Positions 1 to 13,412 of a stretch of 64,000 nt of DNA are shown here, piece by piece. Source of the stretch: Gymnothorax reevesii (lineage: Eukaryota > Chordata > Actinopteri > Anguilliformes > Muraenidae). The translations under genes and the position numbers were made by a program. The stretch lies in contig CM056576.1 of NCBI GenBank assembly GCA_029721435.1, positions 112,572,666 through 112,636,665 of the forward strand, in the 5' to 3' direction. Under the pieces are notes generated by a model. The model did no database searches. It saw only the letters and a program-made list of their open reading frames with translations, and was not told where the DNA came from. Positions within the stretch are counted from its first letter, which is position 1, and each line of letters begins with the position of its first letter.

Positions 1-224
1 TTATTTTTACCCTCCTAAATCATTGGGCATCACTTTATAATTCTTCTGTATGGGACGAGGCGTCATGAACAGATGTTGTGTTCGACCCTTTTTGTTCTTT
101 CCCTTTTTTAAGGACCCTTCATTTATTACGGTTTCCTGGTTTCTGAGGAGTTGATATGCTTCTTTATCACGCAGCTGTAGCAATCTTCCAACATCTCATC
201 TCATGATATAATTTTGATATCACC
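1..224. other. unassigned AT-rich sequence
   Basis: No gene, repeat or motif recognised here. Confidence 0.5.
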
Positions 225-665
225 CTTACTTTTGCCAAAATTTCATAGGCGGAGAGCATGGGAAAAAAATCGTTCTGTGTTACGTCCCACTGTTAATATA
301 TTGCCCAACTGAATACCAAGGGCAACTTTGGCTAAATCTGTATCATTCAGCACTGTAGCAAGCTAGCTAAGTGCCACTCTCAAAACTAAATTAATGTTAC
401 TTGGCTAACTAGCTGGCGTGCCCTCAGTACCTCTCCATAATCATTATGTAATGTTGGTTTGTTTGCTAGCTGCTCAGTTGACTGTGAATTTGGAAACCGT
501 TGCTAGTTACAACGCAAATATCTGTGACTCACTGACTGAGTAGCAGAGTGATGGTGTTGGCTCAATGCTAACATTTAATGGGAATTACTATTAAGGCACT
601 TATTGAAATCAAGTTTGTTTTCTAATAAATTATACAATTCAATTTTGTGATAAACAACATATGGA
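225..665 (+). repeat. dispersed repeat family B, copy 1
   Basis: This stretch is recognisably related to 23160-23690 in the same orientation. Shared blocks include CAGCACTGTAGCA, AGTGCC.CTCT, CATTATGTAA and GTGATAAACA.CAT, in the same order and spacing. The match is gapped and roughly 70-75% by eye. It contains GCTAGC-rich patches and no open reading frame. The element class is unknown; it could be an old non-autonomous DNA transposon. Confidence 0.6.
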
Positions 666-1604
666 AGTTATGAAACTCGAGTAAATTTTGGGTTTGTCGC
701 CCAAACTTTACTCAACTCATTTCAATACTTTCATATGACAAGACCACTCATGTGAGATCCTCAATGAAAAATTGCTTCTTTGTACGTTCTGTGGTGTTCT
801 GCTCTCAAATTGCGCAGCTGTGCGGGTAACAAGCCCTGAAATGAAGCACGGGCTGAGTGACAGTCATTTGCACTGTATTACAATGGAGTGATGTTTATTA
901 GAACTTGATAATGGGAAATAAAACTTATTCTATTTAACTTAATGCACTGCTGATTTTTGAGTTTCTATTTTGATTTTTACTGCATTTAACTAAATCCGAC
1001 AGTTGGGTTTTTGAAATGTACTCGTGTGTATTTTGCACTAAATGGTTGTGTCTGTATTGCCTGCACACATCTTCAGGTTGTCATATTAGTTGAGAGCTTT
1101 AAGATTGCTGCTGGAGGAATCTGAATTATGAAACTCCTCAAATGGGGGATATGTCCAGCTTTCTTGTTATGTTCATATATATATATATATATGTAAACCA
1201 GAGATAGGACTTCTTACAAGTTGTTGAATGTGGGATTTATTTCTGTCTTAATTGTTTTACAGACAATGTTAACTTTCTTTTTTCTTTTTATATATCTCAT
1301 TTCCACCAGGCTTAACTGCTATTCCAGTCATTTAATTGCCCTAATGTCATAATATTGTTGGTCTGCTGCACTCAATGCCAAAATACTGCATGCATTGTAA
1401 GAATTTGGACAGTGACACATTTTTGCAGCTCTATATCACAGCAAGTTTGATTTAAAGCCATAAAAGGCTGTTTCAGGTTAAGGAGTAGGTTGTAAGCTCG
1501 GTATTTACATTTATTCATTCATTTTTATTTATTTATTTTTGTGAGCATATACGGTATGTCGACAGCATTTGAACCATATGAGAATTGTCTATAAGGTATC
1601 ACAG
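666..1604. other. unassigned sequence with short TA microsatellite
   Basis: Nothing gene-like is visible. A perfect AT dinucleotide run lies at about 1175-1192. Confidence 0.5.
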
Positions 1605-1945
1605 TCTGAAAGCTGGCCGGCGTAGTGACCCCTCACAGCAAGAAGGTTGTCAGTTATCAAATGCAGCCTTGGGCCTTTGTATGGAGTTTGCTTGTTACCC
1701 CACCTTTGCATTGGATTTTTCTTTGACCAAAAGAGAGACATGGAAACTCAGCTCATTAGAGACTCTAAATTTCCCCTAGGTGTGTGAATGAATGGTATGT
1801 AATACCTGTGTTGGATTGGGGAACTGTCTAGGGCATGTTCATGCTTCTTGCCCATTGTATGCTTGGACAGTGTCCAGTCCCACCATGACCCTGACTGGGA
1901 ATTAGCAAGTTAAATAATGAATGCATGGATGGATGGATGGATGCC
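1605..1945 (+). repeat. tRNA-derived SINE, decayed, with ATGG tail
   Basis: The order of blocks matches the common fish SINE. A tRNA-like head (GGCGTAGTGACCCCTCACAG then AAGAAGGTTGTCAG) is followed by a GGAGTTTGCTTGTTACCCC segment, a CTCTAAATTTCCCCTAGGTG segment, a TGTCTAGGGCATGTTCATGC segment and a CCCACCATGACCCTGACTGG tail. It ends in a short ATGG tandem. The boxes are degraded, so it is not expected to be transcribed. Family assignment is from memory. Confidence 0.7.
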
Positions 1946-3564
1946 CAAATTCTTAAGGACAGTACTGTATGTGTACATGTATTTCATATGCAATTGTGGT
2001 GTTTTATTATTGCCATTCAAAGATTTGAAGGGAAATAACAAATTTATTTCAGCTTTTTTGACAAATTTCATATCATCGTATACCTAATGGGTCTTTGTGC
2101 ACGGATGTGTCAAGTCTCATTAATTCAGGACATTGCTCGTTTCCGTATAACAATCCTGTTTCTGGTTTTTCTAAAGTATCCATGGCAACAGTTTTCCGCT
2201 TTCTTAATTTCCTGTTTAGTTTTGTGTGTCTGGAAAGGTCACTGATGACAGGATAGGCAGCATTGCCTGTATTCTCAATAATTGGCATGATATTTTCTTT
2301 TCCGTCTTCATTTCTCTCCCTCATTCCATCTCTTAAGATGTTTGTGGTTTAGAGATGAGCTATTTGCACTTCATCTTCATTAGTTCGGAATCAGATGAAG
2401 GGGATATCACCATTTTGGAAATCAGCCTGATTTGCCGGATGGCTGCAAATTGCCTCTCATTGTCCATGCACAGAATTCAAAATACCCCTCATTGCATTGC
2501 TTTAATGTAGAATGTAGTTACAGATGTCTACAAAGCCCCGCAGCCAGAACTAGAAACTTCACATATAGAAAGGCTGATTTTTTTTTTTCCTCTCTCTCTC
2601 TTCACTGTCCAGTTTTGGCTGTTTGATCACTGGGTTTCATATGCAGTTGCAGTGTGGCGACGAATCCTTTTCTCTGTCATCACCATATGATGGCTGAGAA
2701 GATGATGCGGTCATGTCATATTGTCTTGGTGCAAACTGTGTCATCACTCTATATGATCTTTAATTGTCTTTCTGCTCGGATGTAATGACTCTGATGTCCT
2801 ACCAGACCGCAGTGGGGTTAATTGGCAGTGCTTATTTCAATGGTTACTGGACATGATGCCGGACATGATTACTGCACTCGCTGATGGCTTGTACGTGGTG
2901 ATTCTTCTTTAAATTCTTGACTGATCTGGTTGCTTATTTATTGCTTTAGTGTTACATTTTCTTAGCCAATCAATTTTAAAAAATAAGCCGATATTTGCTT
3001 TACTCAATAAACCAGTATACATCGCATGCACAGAGCAGTATGCAGTGCACTCTGAAACATCAGTTGCACCAAGGGAATCTTAGATAGACATATTGTAATA
3101 AATGCTTCAACAGACATTTACTTTTGCTGATCAGAACTTTACTAAATAATATCAGACTCATGCTGAACTTTTTATGCTAATGAGCCACTCAAATCTATGC
3201 ACACTATGGAAATGAGGATGTGCTATACTTTCAGCAGGGTGACAAATGTTCTGTTCCCTCAACAGCCTGGAGGAAAATGGGAATATTTTCATAATGACTT
3301 CAGGGGTAAGCCCACGGTTAATTCTTCAAAGAGAACGAATAGTATTGATCTGCAGAGGACACTTGCATTTACAGTATATGCCTTTGGCACAGAAGGAAGT
3401 AGTGAACTTGGTCTAAGGATATGCTATTGAGTGCGAAGTCTCTTTTCATCTATCTATATATATATATATATATATCTTGAAGCATAGTATTCAGCTCTTA
3501 TGCTTACATAAAATGAGATATTTTGTTTTAATAATACAGTTACTGGTTTCCATCCGCTTAAAAA
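1946..3564. other. unassigned sequence
   Basis: No convincing gene or repeat. A TA dinucleotide run lies at 3455-3475. A short open stretch near 3240-3306 ends at a GGTAAGC donor-like site, but I recognise nothing in it and could not distinguish it from chance. Confidence 0.45.
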
Positions 3565-3935
3565 CGCCCACATCTTTTCATGCAAAATGTGTTAGGCCTA
3601 CCTGGTGAATTGACTTCTCTCTCCCGAAAAGCCACTACACATTACTATGTTGGAATGTGGTTCTCATTTGACCAACAGAGGCTTTGGTAATGCAAGTTAG
3701 GTGTTTGTTCTTCACCTGAAGAAAATGCCACTCCGCTATCTCATCAACGTACTGGTTTCAAAGGGAATGACGGCGGCTCATCTGATGAGCCTAGCTGATT
3801 AGCTACCGAACCCCCATCACACCCACAGGTAATTACTTTGTCTGAGTCCAACCCTTTTAACAACAGTGCCACAGCTGCGCTATCTCCTCCTGTCACAAAA
3901 TTACTGGAATGGAGTGATTCACATCCAGTGTTGAT
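3565..3935 (+). repeat. dispersed repeat family A, copy 1
   Basis: This is homologous to 8655-9005. Shared blocks in order are ACATCTTTTCA..CAAAATG, CCTGAAG/ACTTAAGGAAA, CACACCCACAGG.AATTA.TTTG and CTATCTCCTC.TGTC.C. Overall similarity is moderate with indels. It lies just upstream of a LINE fragment. The class is unknown. Confidence 0.65.
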
Positions 3936-4239
3936 CTGTGATACTGCACTTGTGTTTGCTGACCACCATTCGGTCCTTGAAATAGGGCTCCACAAGTATG
4001 AAACTTTACTGGAGGGATAGAGTACCTTTCTACCAAGAGATATTGCCTCTTTAAATTTACCCCATTTTGAAGTTGCCAGGTGAATGGCAGGTCAATATGA
4101 GAAAATAGTTGTCAAAAGTTTGGTAGAAAGAAAATGGTTCCAATAATTAACTTCTCAAAGTGTGGTCTATGGATTATCTCGAGTGACTACCCCTTGATTT
4201 TTGGAAAGAGAAATTGCTTTTCAAATGTATTTTTGGCAC

Positions 4240-5583
4240 TCTGGAGCCAAAAGCTCCAGAGCATCCTCAACAGGCCTGACCCATTGACACTCACTGACGT
4301 ACCTGTGGCGGAGGAAGACCTTGGCATCAACCTAGGTGAGATTACAGTGAAAGAGGTGAAGGATGCCATCAGGGAACTCAATAATGGAAAGGCTCCAGGA
4401 CAGAATGGGGTCTGCCCTGAGATGCTGATGATTGAAGAGAAGGAGACGCCACGCATCCTCCAGCACATCCAGAGACTGATAGAGAAACAAAACTAGATGA
4501 CTATAGAGTGTCTTTGTCAAGCTGCCAAAAAAGGGCGACCTTGCTGCGACGGATCTCAGAACAGTCACAAGAATGTAACAGCTTAGACTTGGTGGTATTT
4601 ACAGACTTCAAAATGGCGTTTGACAGCCTGCACCGTGTCACACTCTAGAAAATCCGCTGACATTGTGGAACACCTCAGGAACTGGCCAATATCCTCCAAT
4701 CTGTCTGACAATTTTGAGTGCCATGTCAACTCGCAGCTCTGAGCTAATGAAGCTGTTCAGGGACAATATCAAGCAGGGACGTAGTCTGTCACCACTGCAG
4801 TTATCCTTAGCTATTGACTGACTCATGCAAAACATCACCCAAGGATAGTGACGGTGCATCCAGTGGAACCTGACATCGGTTTTAAAGGATCTGGGCTTCA
4901 CAGGTGATCTGGGACTCATGCCACATAATCTCAGTGAGACAGCTAGCACCATAGGACTCAGGGTGAACGAGTCCCAGATCCAACGTAAGAATACCAAAAC
5001 CAAAGACTGTGAGTGACAAGCGAATCAAGGATGTACAGGAATTTACATACATTGGTAGCAGGGTGTCCATAGATGATTTTGAGCCGGAGATCAACATCCA
5101 GATAAGCAAAGCCAATCAAGCCTTTGCTATGCTCAAATCCATCTGGAGATCAGTTTGACTGAGCCTTCGTATAAAGATCAGGATTCTGGTTCTGACTGCT
5201 GGAAGACTACTGCCACCATTAAGCGTAAACTGGAAGTGTTCCAAATGTCTGCACAGCATTCTCAGAATCCTCTGGCTAAACGCAATTTCCAACGTGGACC
5301 TACAACGGAGAACAGGGATGAAGACCGTTGACCAAAAACTTAGCAGCGTAGATGGAGACGGTTGGGACACGTCTGCCGCATGCCACCTGGCTCGCTATTC
5401 AGGACGGGCCTCCTCTGGACTACTCAATGAAAACGAAATCGCGGATAGCCAAAAGAAACCTAGCCCGAACAATTGAGAGAGAGCTTAAGACAAAGGACTG
5501 ACCCTCTGCCAGAACCAGAGGGAGATCTCTTGCCATCGCCTCAAGTGCTGCCCGGCTCAGAGGACTGAATGAATGAATGAGCT
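4240..5583 (+). pseudogene. decayed non-LTR retrotransposon, reverse transcriptase part
   Basis: The plus strand encodes a broken LINE polymerase. It starts with an open stretch reading SILNRPDPLTLTDVPV and VKDAIRELNNGKAPGQNGVC (about 4260-4420), the usual region before the polymerase domain. Further on comes TDFKMAFDSLHRVTL (about 4599-4643), the first catalytic-aspartate motif A of reverse transcriptases. The C-terminal part (about 5300-5520) contains a GRPK-type tail region. Several stops and frameshifts break the frame. The copy ends in a GAATGAATGAATGA tail at 5567-5583, consistent with a LINE 3' end. The clade is uncertain (RTE/R4-like families have similar tails). The 5' portion with the endonuclease is absent. 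Confidence 0.8.
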
Positions 5584-8559
5584 CCACAGGAGACATGCAA
5601 TTTTGTTCCATTTTATGGGAAAAAAGCAGAAATTTTTATGGTCAATATCTCAAACTCAGCAAATCAAACTTAAACAAATTAAATGGATAAATCGCACGAC
5701 AGGCAAGAGGAGAAAATATATCATTTTGATTTTGGGGTGAATTATGCTTTTACTAAAAACAAAGAAGTAACTTGGACATGCACCAGTCTCTTGCGTGAAC
5801 ATCAAAGGCCTGACGTAGGCTGGCAGTATTAGTACTGAAGATTACCCAACACCATAAGACTGATTGCCCTCATTTCAATTACGGCCAGCTGCTGCTATTG
5901 CATAGCGAGCGCATTTGTTTAATTAAACATGGAAGAACCATTGATGCATCGCATAAGAGGTGGCGATAATTCTTAGGCATATTGCATTTGATAGGAAAAA
6001 TGTGGCCCAAGGTCTTATAAAAGGACAATGCAAATGTTTAAAGGACACAACCTTATTTTGTGAACCCATTACCCAGTCTCCTCAGCTCACTTCCACCTTG
6101 AGAGTTGAAGGTTTAGATTTACAGAAGGAGCTGGTGTGCCACAGCTTGTCCCTGTGGCTGTGAATCATTCTCGATGGCGTGTTTCTTTGTGTCCGATGCC
6201 TTCTCTGCTAGCTCATTCCCCCACCAGTGCGGTGTTGTATGATTGAGAGGCATTTTATCAAGGGACCCAGGACATGAGCCTGAGGTAGACTGCCCCCTCC
6301 CCCAACCGAAACGCAACAGAAAGAAGAGTGCCATGCACGATGGCATGCAAGCTGTGAGTTTATCCTGAGGCAGTTTTGTTGTTCAGGCATATGGTAAAGT
6401 AGCAGGTCATTGGTAGATTTTTCTCCCCCACTCCTATGGACTTTCTCTGCCAACCTCACTGCCCTGTTCATTTGAGGCTAAAATGTGATCATGTTTTTCT
6501 GAGGCGTTTCATAATGTCATAGGGGTGCGGCTTATAAATCTACCGGTTTTTTCCAGGAAACCTTCACAATCACTTAGTGGTGGGGGTTAGGGGGCTCTTG
6601 TAGTAAAACCACTGCTTCAATGCCATTTTTTTGTAATACCTCTTTCACTGACCGATGGAACAGTAAGGTACAAGGTGCACTTGATTTTGCCCTTGCAATA
6701 GCCAGAATAACATTCTGACTCCTGTCAGCCCTTCAGTCATAAAAACCACCCACAATTCTGTCACAGGTCATTTGGCTTTTACAGTGGCTTTTAGAAGGCC
6801 GTTCATTACGAAGGGGAACTGACCTCAAATGGCTTTTGCAGTCAAATAGTCTAGCTTTTTCATTTGTTCATTTATTTATTAACTTAATTTGCCATGTACA
6901 TAATTGCCCAGCTTTGGGTATGAATGGTTGTTTCTGTTGGAAAATATTGTCAGAGAGATGCATTCAAAATTCATAAATCCATATTCCCAATGGTTGTTAA
7001 AAATTCAGATCATTGTGTTGATTTATTTATTTGTTCTAGTTAAATGTCAGACGTCCTTAAGCCCCTTTCAGTGGGCAAAGCAGGAGTTAACGCTTATTTT
7101 TCGAGTGACATTTACAGCTGCGCATTTATCCTGAGCCGCAATTCAAAAGTGGTAAAGATATTCTTTATCTCTCATGCTTTTACGCTGAAATTGACAGTGC
7201 TGGAAATTTTTACAAAAACCCTTACAGACACTTGCTGTCAGATCTGTAAATATCTGAACAGGCATTATTATTTTAGCTCTCTGCCACAGCATATTGCAGT
7301 TGGAATAAAGAAATTAGTATGAGCTCAAAGCTCAGACTTTTAGCTTTAACTTGGTCTTTATGTCCAAATTGGCCAAAAGGTTTGGGAATTACAGTAGTTT
7401 TATTTGTGCCCCTCCCCCATTTTAAATGACTGAAAGATTTCATTGGGCTGAACCATCCAATCTACCCTGTCAGAGAAATGACAAAAGGGTCAGAAATCTT
7501 CCCTTTTGGTCAATCTGCCTGACCTAAATATTTTTACTGGTCAGAAAACAGTTACTATGTCATGAAAAATTATTTCTCAATTTAAAAGTCACTTGGCACA
7601 GAGAACTGAAATATAAAATCTTTTCCAATTCATCATTTATTTTGTGGTTATTCACATTCATATGCTCACACCAAACAAAAAGAAGACTTCAAACATGAAC
7701 ACATTGCATTCAGCATGCACACAAAGACTGCAAACTCGTTTTTGTGTGCATCACGCACACACTTTCAACACATTTCGTGCTCGACTAACCTAGGAGATAA
7801 GGGATGACAACAGAGTGCGTTAGCTGCTTAAAATGTTCATGAACAATTTTTTTAGGGCTTCCTGCAAAAATTAAGGCAATTTTAGCCACTACAACTCAGC
7901 CATTGGCCTACTGATCTAATGACTAGAGGGTAATATTATTTGAACATTCATAATAGGCTAAAACATCTTATTTTAATGCCAGTCACTCTGTTTTGGTGAT
8001 TTAAACAACATGCTAATAAAAGCAAAAGCAAGTAACATGGCAAGGTGAAAATACTGACTGGCATATCCTCAAGAAGTCTAAAATAGTCCTTCCATTCTTC
8101 CAAACTGCATTAACTGCCTGAAAAATGTTGCACATCTCACTCAAGATTTTTTTTTTTCTCCCTCGCATAAATTTACCCAAATTTGGGGAGAGTTGAGTTG
8201 TAATTTTGGACCCTGAGTGGAAATGACATTAAGAGCTCTATTTATGTCTCTTTGCAAATGGAAATGCATGTGGCAGTAAGGTTGTTGTTAATGGCATATT
8301 TGTCCCTTTCACTTCCTGCTCTAATCTAAGTTTGACTCGTGGGGTGGGAGATGTATCAATGCATAGAGCTGGCTCTGTGTGTTTGTGTCACACACCTTGT
8401 TAGTGTTTTGACTCACCCAAACTACCTTTTACCGCAAACGCTATCGCCCTATGGTTGCTCCATGGGACTGAATCACAGCCAGCATATCATTTCCTTCTTA
8501 TTTTCATTTTTGTGATGTACCCAGTAAATAATGCCTACAAAATGGTGGTGGGGTCTGAC
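5584..8559. other. unassigned sequence
   Basis: Long stretch with no gene, RNA or repeat I can name. It is AT-rich with scattered short open frames of no recognisable content. Confidence 0.45.
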
Positions 8560-9005
8560 AGAATGGAGAGGGTGAAGGGGTATTTTTATACATGTGAATA
8601 TTTTCTTGATAATTCATTTCAGTCTCGCCCTTGTTTTAATAGCACGAGTGCCGTTTTGTACGTAGTTTAAACATCTTTTCAAACAAAATGCATTACGTGG
8701 TCAATGGACCTCTAACCCCTCCAAATCCCTCCACACATTGCTACATTGGAGCACAGTTCTAGGAGGATCGAAGGAGGTGGTGGTAACACGAGTTGGGTGC
8801 TTATACTTCACTTAAGGAAATTGCTAGTTTGTTATGGCTCTAATGGGCTAGTTTTAAAGCGAATGGCTTTGGCGAGTCTGATTGACCTGCGTGAAACCAA
8901 CTCCACACCCACAGGCAATTAATTTGCCGAAACCCAAACCATATCTGCGTTATCTCCTCTTGTCCCCAGAATTACTGTAATGAAGTCAGAAACACCCAGT
9001 TTACA
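8560..9005 (+). repeat. dispersed repeat family A, copy 2
   Basis: The second half matches 3565-3935 (CACACCCACAGGCAATTAATTTG and following). The first half matches 33060-33185 and 33406-33440 (TATTTTTA.A.ATG.AATATT, TTGTTTTAATA.CA.GAGT, CATTTTGTACATAGTTTAA). It therefore links the three copies into one family of at least 450 bp. No coding capacity is seen. Confidence 0.65.
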
Positions 9006-9044
9006 TCTAAAATTTTTATTAAATCTAATAAAGCCTGGATCATT

Positions 9045-9220
9045 CTAGAACAACATCCTGTGGACAGATAAGACTGAGATCAACTTGTACCAGAAGGATG
9101 GGAGGAGAAGGGTATGGAGCAGGGAACAAACTGCCCATATGAATCTTACCACCACATCTGGAAAGAACAATGGATGGCATGTCATGGCAAGACCATGTTT
9201 GGCTGTGTATGTTACTGCTC

Positions 9221-9264
<44 letters not shown>

Positions 9265-9266
9265 TT

Positions 9267-9302
<36 letters not shown>

Positions 9303-9306
9303 CGTA

Positions 9307-9341
<35 letters not shown>

Positions 9342-9965
9342 TATATATATATATATATATATATATAAAATCCAACTTGGTCACTTTAATGCAACTATAA
9401 ATTATTTCTGTATTAGGGCTTGCTAAGGGCTGTTTTATCTGCTCAGATTCAGCCAAGTGCTTAAATGGCAAGGAAGCAGAATGGTCTACAATAACCACAA
9501 TGTGAGTAACCTGATCTATATCCAATTCAGCATTTTACTTGCTGAAGACATCATTTAGTCATCGAGTATCTGACGTGTCAGATTCACATTAGTGACTGGA
9601 CAGTGGCGACCCTAGTTGGGATGAATGGCCACTCGTGTTACGGTGTGTTACGTTACGTTATTTTTATGACAGAAATATCTTATGAACAAGCAGAAACTAA
9701 AGACTGCTGCAACGGAGACCCGGCAGAATATCACCAGGGAAGACACTCATATCTCGGGTAGATTTCACTGTCATTGACTGCAATGTATTTTCTACTCTGT
9801 TCATACAATATGAACCTTTCAATTGCTGCTGAAAGTCTGAATTTCTTGTTTATCTTGATTGTTTCATTTCAGAGTCATAGTGGTGAGGTGCAGAAAATTT
9901 ACGGACGATTCTTGAAAATTGAATCACCACCCAAATACTTATTTGCCCCTATAGTTACCTGACTA
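9045..9965 (+). pseudogene. Tc1-like transposase remnant interrupted by microsatellite
   Basis: The segment 9045-9218 translates as NILWTDKTEINLYQKDGRRR, matching the Tc1 catalytic region (W.DE..I.LYQ.DG...VWR). The first catalytic aspartate region is kept, but the expected D.E/D.K is altered. A long GT/AT tract follows at 9223-9367. The C-terminal coding region then reappears at 9682-9760 (AACAAGCAGAAACTAAAGAC, the NKQELKTAA block). A 3' untranslated part with TTTCATTTCAGAGTCATAGTGG and GTTACCTGACT follows. About 110 bp between the C-terminal blocks is unrelated. It is clearly non-functional. The family assignment is from remembered fish Tc1 consensus text. Confidence 0.75.
9223..9367. repeat. 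compound GT/GC/AT microsatellite
   Basis: About 118 bp of GT repeats, interrupted by TTTGTTTG and CGCGCG, then a pure AT run to 9367. It generates artificial Cys-Val and Tyr-Ile open frames on both strands. It sits inside the dead Tc1-like copy. Confidence 0.95.
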
Positions 9966-12900
9966 ACATGCAGTTGGTCCTCTCACTCCCTCCCCGAGCG
10001 TAATCTCTTCCCGCTGTGCATTTACATACAAACCCAGCTACTGTGCATGATGTAAAAATCGAGACTCATCAGTCCTCAAGACTTCTTCCATTGCTTCAAT
10101 GTCAAGTTCGTAGGTTCACTTGCTGGGACCACCTCGAAAGACAGAATCTAAATTGTACCTGATGGTTAGTCAGTCAAAATATCGATTTGATTCAGTTAAC
10201 AGCTGTTTATAGTACATTTTTCTAAAGTTGGAAACACATTTACCTCATGGAATTGTTTTGAGTCTGCCAAAGACTTTTGAGCTTAGGTGACTACATTTAC
10301 TAGTCTTGCTGGGCTCAGAAGCAGAGAGGAGGTGAAGCTTTCTTCATATGACTTCTAGTTCACCGCTAATAAGGCAGTTTGGTAAATGTGTCTGTCCTTC
10401 ATGCTGTGATGCTGGATGGTCTTTGGTGTATCACAGGGATGCTAAACTCTGGTTCTCGGTTTATATCAGATTTGGTCCAAACTCATCAGTCAGAGGTGTT
10501 TATCCCATTGGTTTGTTTGACTGTCCTGTCTATGAAGTTAATGGGCTGGAAACGGATTCAACTCCGCTAATAAAAACAAAACTGCTCTTCAAAAACATGA
10601 TCCAGACTGAGCACTTGATTCTTAACATCTTGAATGCGTTGAAGCTATGATCTGAGATTTGCTTTATCGGCAATGTGACCTACGGTGCACTAGTGTTGAA
10701 AGAGGCATGTATATATTTTTTCATACTCCTTGCTCACTCCTTCTTACTACTGTTTAATGACCTGAACAGCATCACATTACACCTGCATAATATTTGCTGA
10801 AATTTTCTATCAAGCATTGTGTGAAGGCATAAACAATGGCAAGGCCATGACACTAGGGAAAGTAGAAAGGAACAATAGCGGCTTTTTCCTCACGTAATAT
10901 TTCTATCCCCAGGGAATTCAAAGCCAGATGTAACACCAGAAAACATGTTTGTTTAAGTCCTGACAGTATTGATTTATCAGACTCAAGTGAGCTGTGTTCT
11001 GCGATTCCTGTGGACATCTACAAGAATACTAAGTTTCCTTTGAGGACTTTGAAAAGCTCCCTCACTTATTGTTTATTTTTGCATGTACTTGTACAGCCGA
11101 TGCTTGTTATCTTAATAATAAAAAATAGAAATTCTTGCTTTCTTTCTGTGTCTTAGGCACTCTGGTTGAGTCCATATGCATTGTTAAAAATTAGCGGACA
11201 GCCCTGCAAAGCCTCATTGGGCTCTGGGAGAGCGCTTTCACCTCCTAGAATTATGATGTCTGGACATATTCTGGTCCTGAGACACATTTATAATGTATTA
11301 ATTTCTGTGAAAGGATTCTGGGAGAGCAGGCCGAGACAATTAACATTTTGCAAATCACTGATGTTTGCAACTGTGAGCATTTGTGTCAGAAGCAAATACA
11401 CGGTTCAATAATTTAATTTGTGGAGCTTGGCGACATTCGACAAAATCAATATTCCATAAACCTGTTTATGCGGGAGTTAGTTAGCTTCAGTCAATCTGGT
11501 CAATAATGAAGGTGCTTTTTGTTTTTTTGTTTTTTTGTTTTTTTTTTAACCTGAATAGATTTGTTCTCTGGTGGGAAGCAACATTAAAAATAATGGCTTT
11601 ATTGACCTTTCTGTCAAAGTTGCTTAATATGTATACAGATTTAAGAATTTCAAATGCAAGGTCAACGTACTTTAAATTTCATGCATTGCTCTTTGCTTAT
11701 TTTATGGAGTCCAAATGTCCCAAAGGGACAGAATAGGATAAGCTGACGCCATTGCAGGATTTGCAGAGTTGACATTGCAGGGTACTAAATCAGTGCTGAC
11801 ATGATGCACTGCTCGTGTTTCGCAGTGAGGGATGGAGGCTCATGTGCAGTCATTGGCACTGGAGGTTGATGTCTGGTGAACGCCATTCAATCACATCTCA
11901 GGCTTGTGGTGTGATGCTCCTCTTAAGAACTTCAGGACAGAAATAGCCCAGCATCAATGCCTGCGGAATCTGATATTGCTGTGTAATTGTTGATCCAGGA
12001 TCAATTAAATGATGCTCGTCCTGGAGTAACATTGTAGACCACCAATGAATGCCAGCTCTGCGATGATGATGTCATTAAACCATGAAGGCTTTCCAACCTT
12101 GTATCCCATACACCTAGCAAGGACCTTCAGCTATTAGTTTGAACTAGCAAAACCCCTTAGAGTGAGCAATTTAAGTGTGGAAGTGATTTAAAAATTGTAC
12201 ACCATTCACAAGACATGTAGTGTTTTGGATTTTCTCCATAACATGCATCTCTGTAAGTTTTTGCTTATCTGCATGAAAACCTTTCTGACATTAGTTAGCT
12301 AGCTTTGGACAACTAAAATGCACAACATGTGTTAGCACAACATGGCAACATCAGAACTGCTGTTCATTTGTGGACTGTAGTGTTACTCTTCAGCAAACAT
12401 TATTTTGTTGATCGGTGAGCAGCACTTACATGGTGGCATCAGATTGCACACATCGGCACCACATTGATTATGGAAATGGTTTGGAGTCATATGTGATTCA
12501 TACATTTCTTGTATGGCATATTGTCTATGCATAAAATGCTAGCATGAAATTACAATTTTGTCATAAGAGTGCTTGAGGTCCAGTTGCTCACTCAATCTGA
12601 GGCGATGGGTCATGACATGTCCTGATCTTAGCTCTACAATGGAAATATAATGGTTACACCCAGGCTTAATATTATCAAAAACCTTTCAGAGCATAAAGGA
12701 AAAAATTGAGCTTTATTATCTTTTGTTGTTCAGAGTGAATTCAAGCACAGTGTGTGCCACTTTAAAGTCCATCTCTCAAATAATTCACACCTCTATGATT
12801 CATGTAAAGCACATTTATCTCTATTGCGGTCAGACATTATGGTGCTTAGGTTAAAGAAAAATATAGCTATCCATATTAGAGTATATAATGATTCAAAATG

Positions 12901-13311
12901 TCCAGCATATCAGTTACATCATATGTTTAGGGATTTGCATTTCAGTGGTTGTCCAGCTGGCACCTGAGCATTGAAACTTTTATGATTTTCACTCTGTAAT
13001 TTTGAGCAATTAGTGTCCTCTAAGGGTTTTACCGTTCAACTTCTGCATTTAAACAAGTATATAGATGCATCTCAGTTTGTAGTTTGGCAGTTTAAAAAGA
13101 AGAATCCTGATGGTTTGAGTGGCTTCACACTCCCTTTTCTTCCATTTAATCGTGTTTTGCTTTAAATTCTGAATTTATTTTAAAGCCTTTTGAATGTAAT
13201 GCGAATTCAAGGTTACCACTTCATTTTTGCCAATTAAGTATGGTTTACCTATGTAGTGTATGTAAGGAAATCTGAAAAACCTACGTCTGGTCCTGTCATT
13301 CTGATTTGCAG
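9966..13311. other. unassigned sequence upstream of the host gene
   Basis: No gene or repeat recognised. It may include the promoter and any untranslated first exon of the C1orf226-like gene, but I see no diagnostic CpG island or TATA box. Confidence 0.45.
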
Positions 13312-13412
13312 AGATGTCACTTATTTTCATTAAACTCTTTTCACTAATCTTCTCGGTTTAACTTTTCATATCTTGCCCTCAATGCTTTCCGAGAAAATGT
13401 TTTCACTGCAAG
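13312..13412 (+). CDS. c1orf226: C1orf226-like protein, first coding exon
   Basis: A good acceptor (CTGATTTGCAG) ends at 13311 and a strong donor (CAAG/GTAAGTTT) starts at 13413. Within it an ATG at 13382 starts the peptide MLSEKMFSLQ and ends in phase 1. An in-frame TAA upstream (about 13331) supports this ATG as the start, leaving 13312-13381 as untranslated. Joined to the next exon it reads ...SLQ-VDQSVFENS, with the split codon G/TC matching the next exon's first two bases. The human protein, as I recall it, starts MFENLNTAL. Here that Met position is GTG (Val), so this upstream start is needed. The exon is too short to be found by open-frame scans. The 5' limit at 13312 could instead be inside a longer first exon. 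Confidence 0.6.

Noticed and set aside
9040..9525. Open frames of Cys-Val, Thr-His and Tyr-Ile repeats on both strands
   Set aside because: They are translations of the GT/AT microsatellite, not genes.
1..13311. NOS1AP exons expected upstream from human gene order
   Set aside because: I looked for the recognisable PTB-domain and C-terminal residues and found none, so synteny is not claimed.
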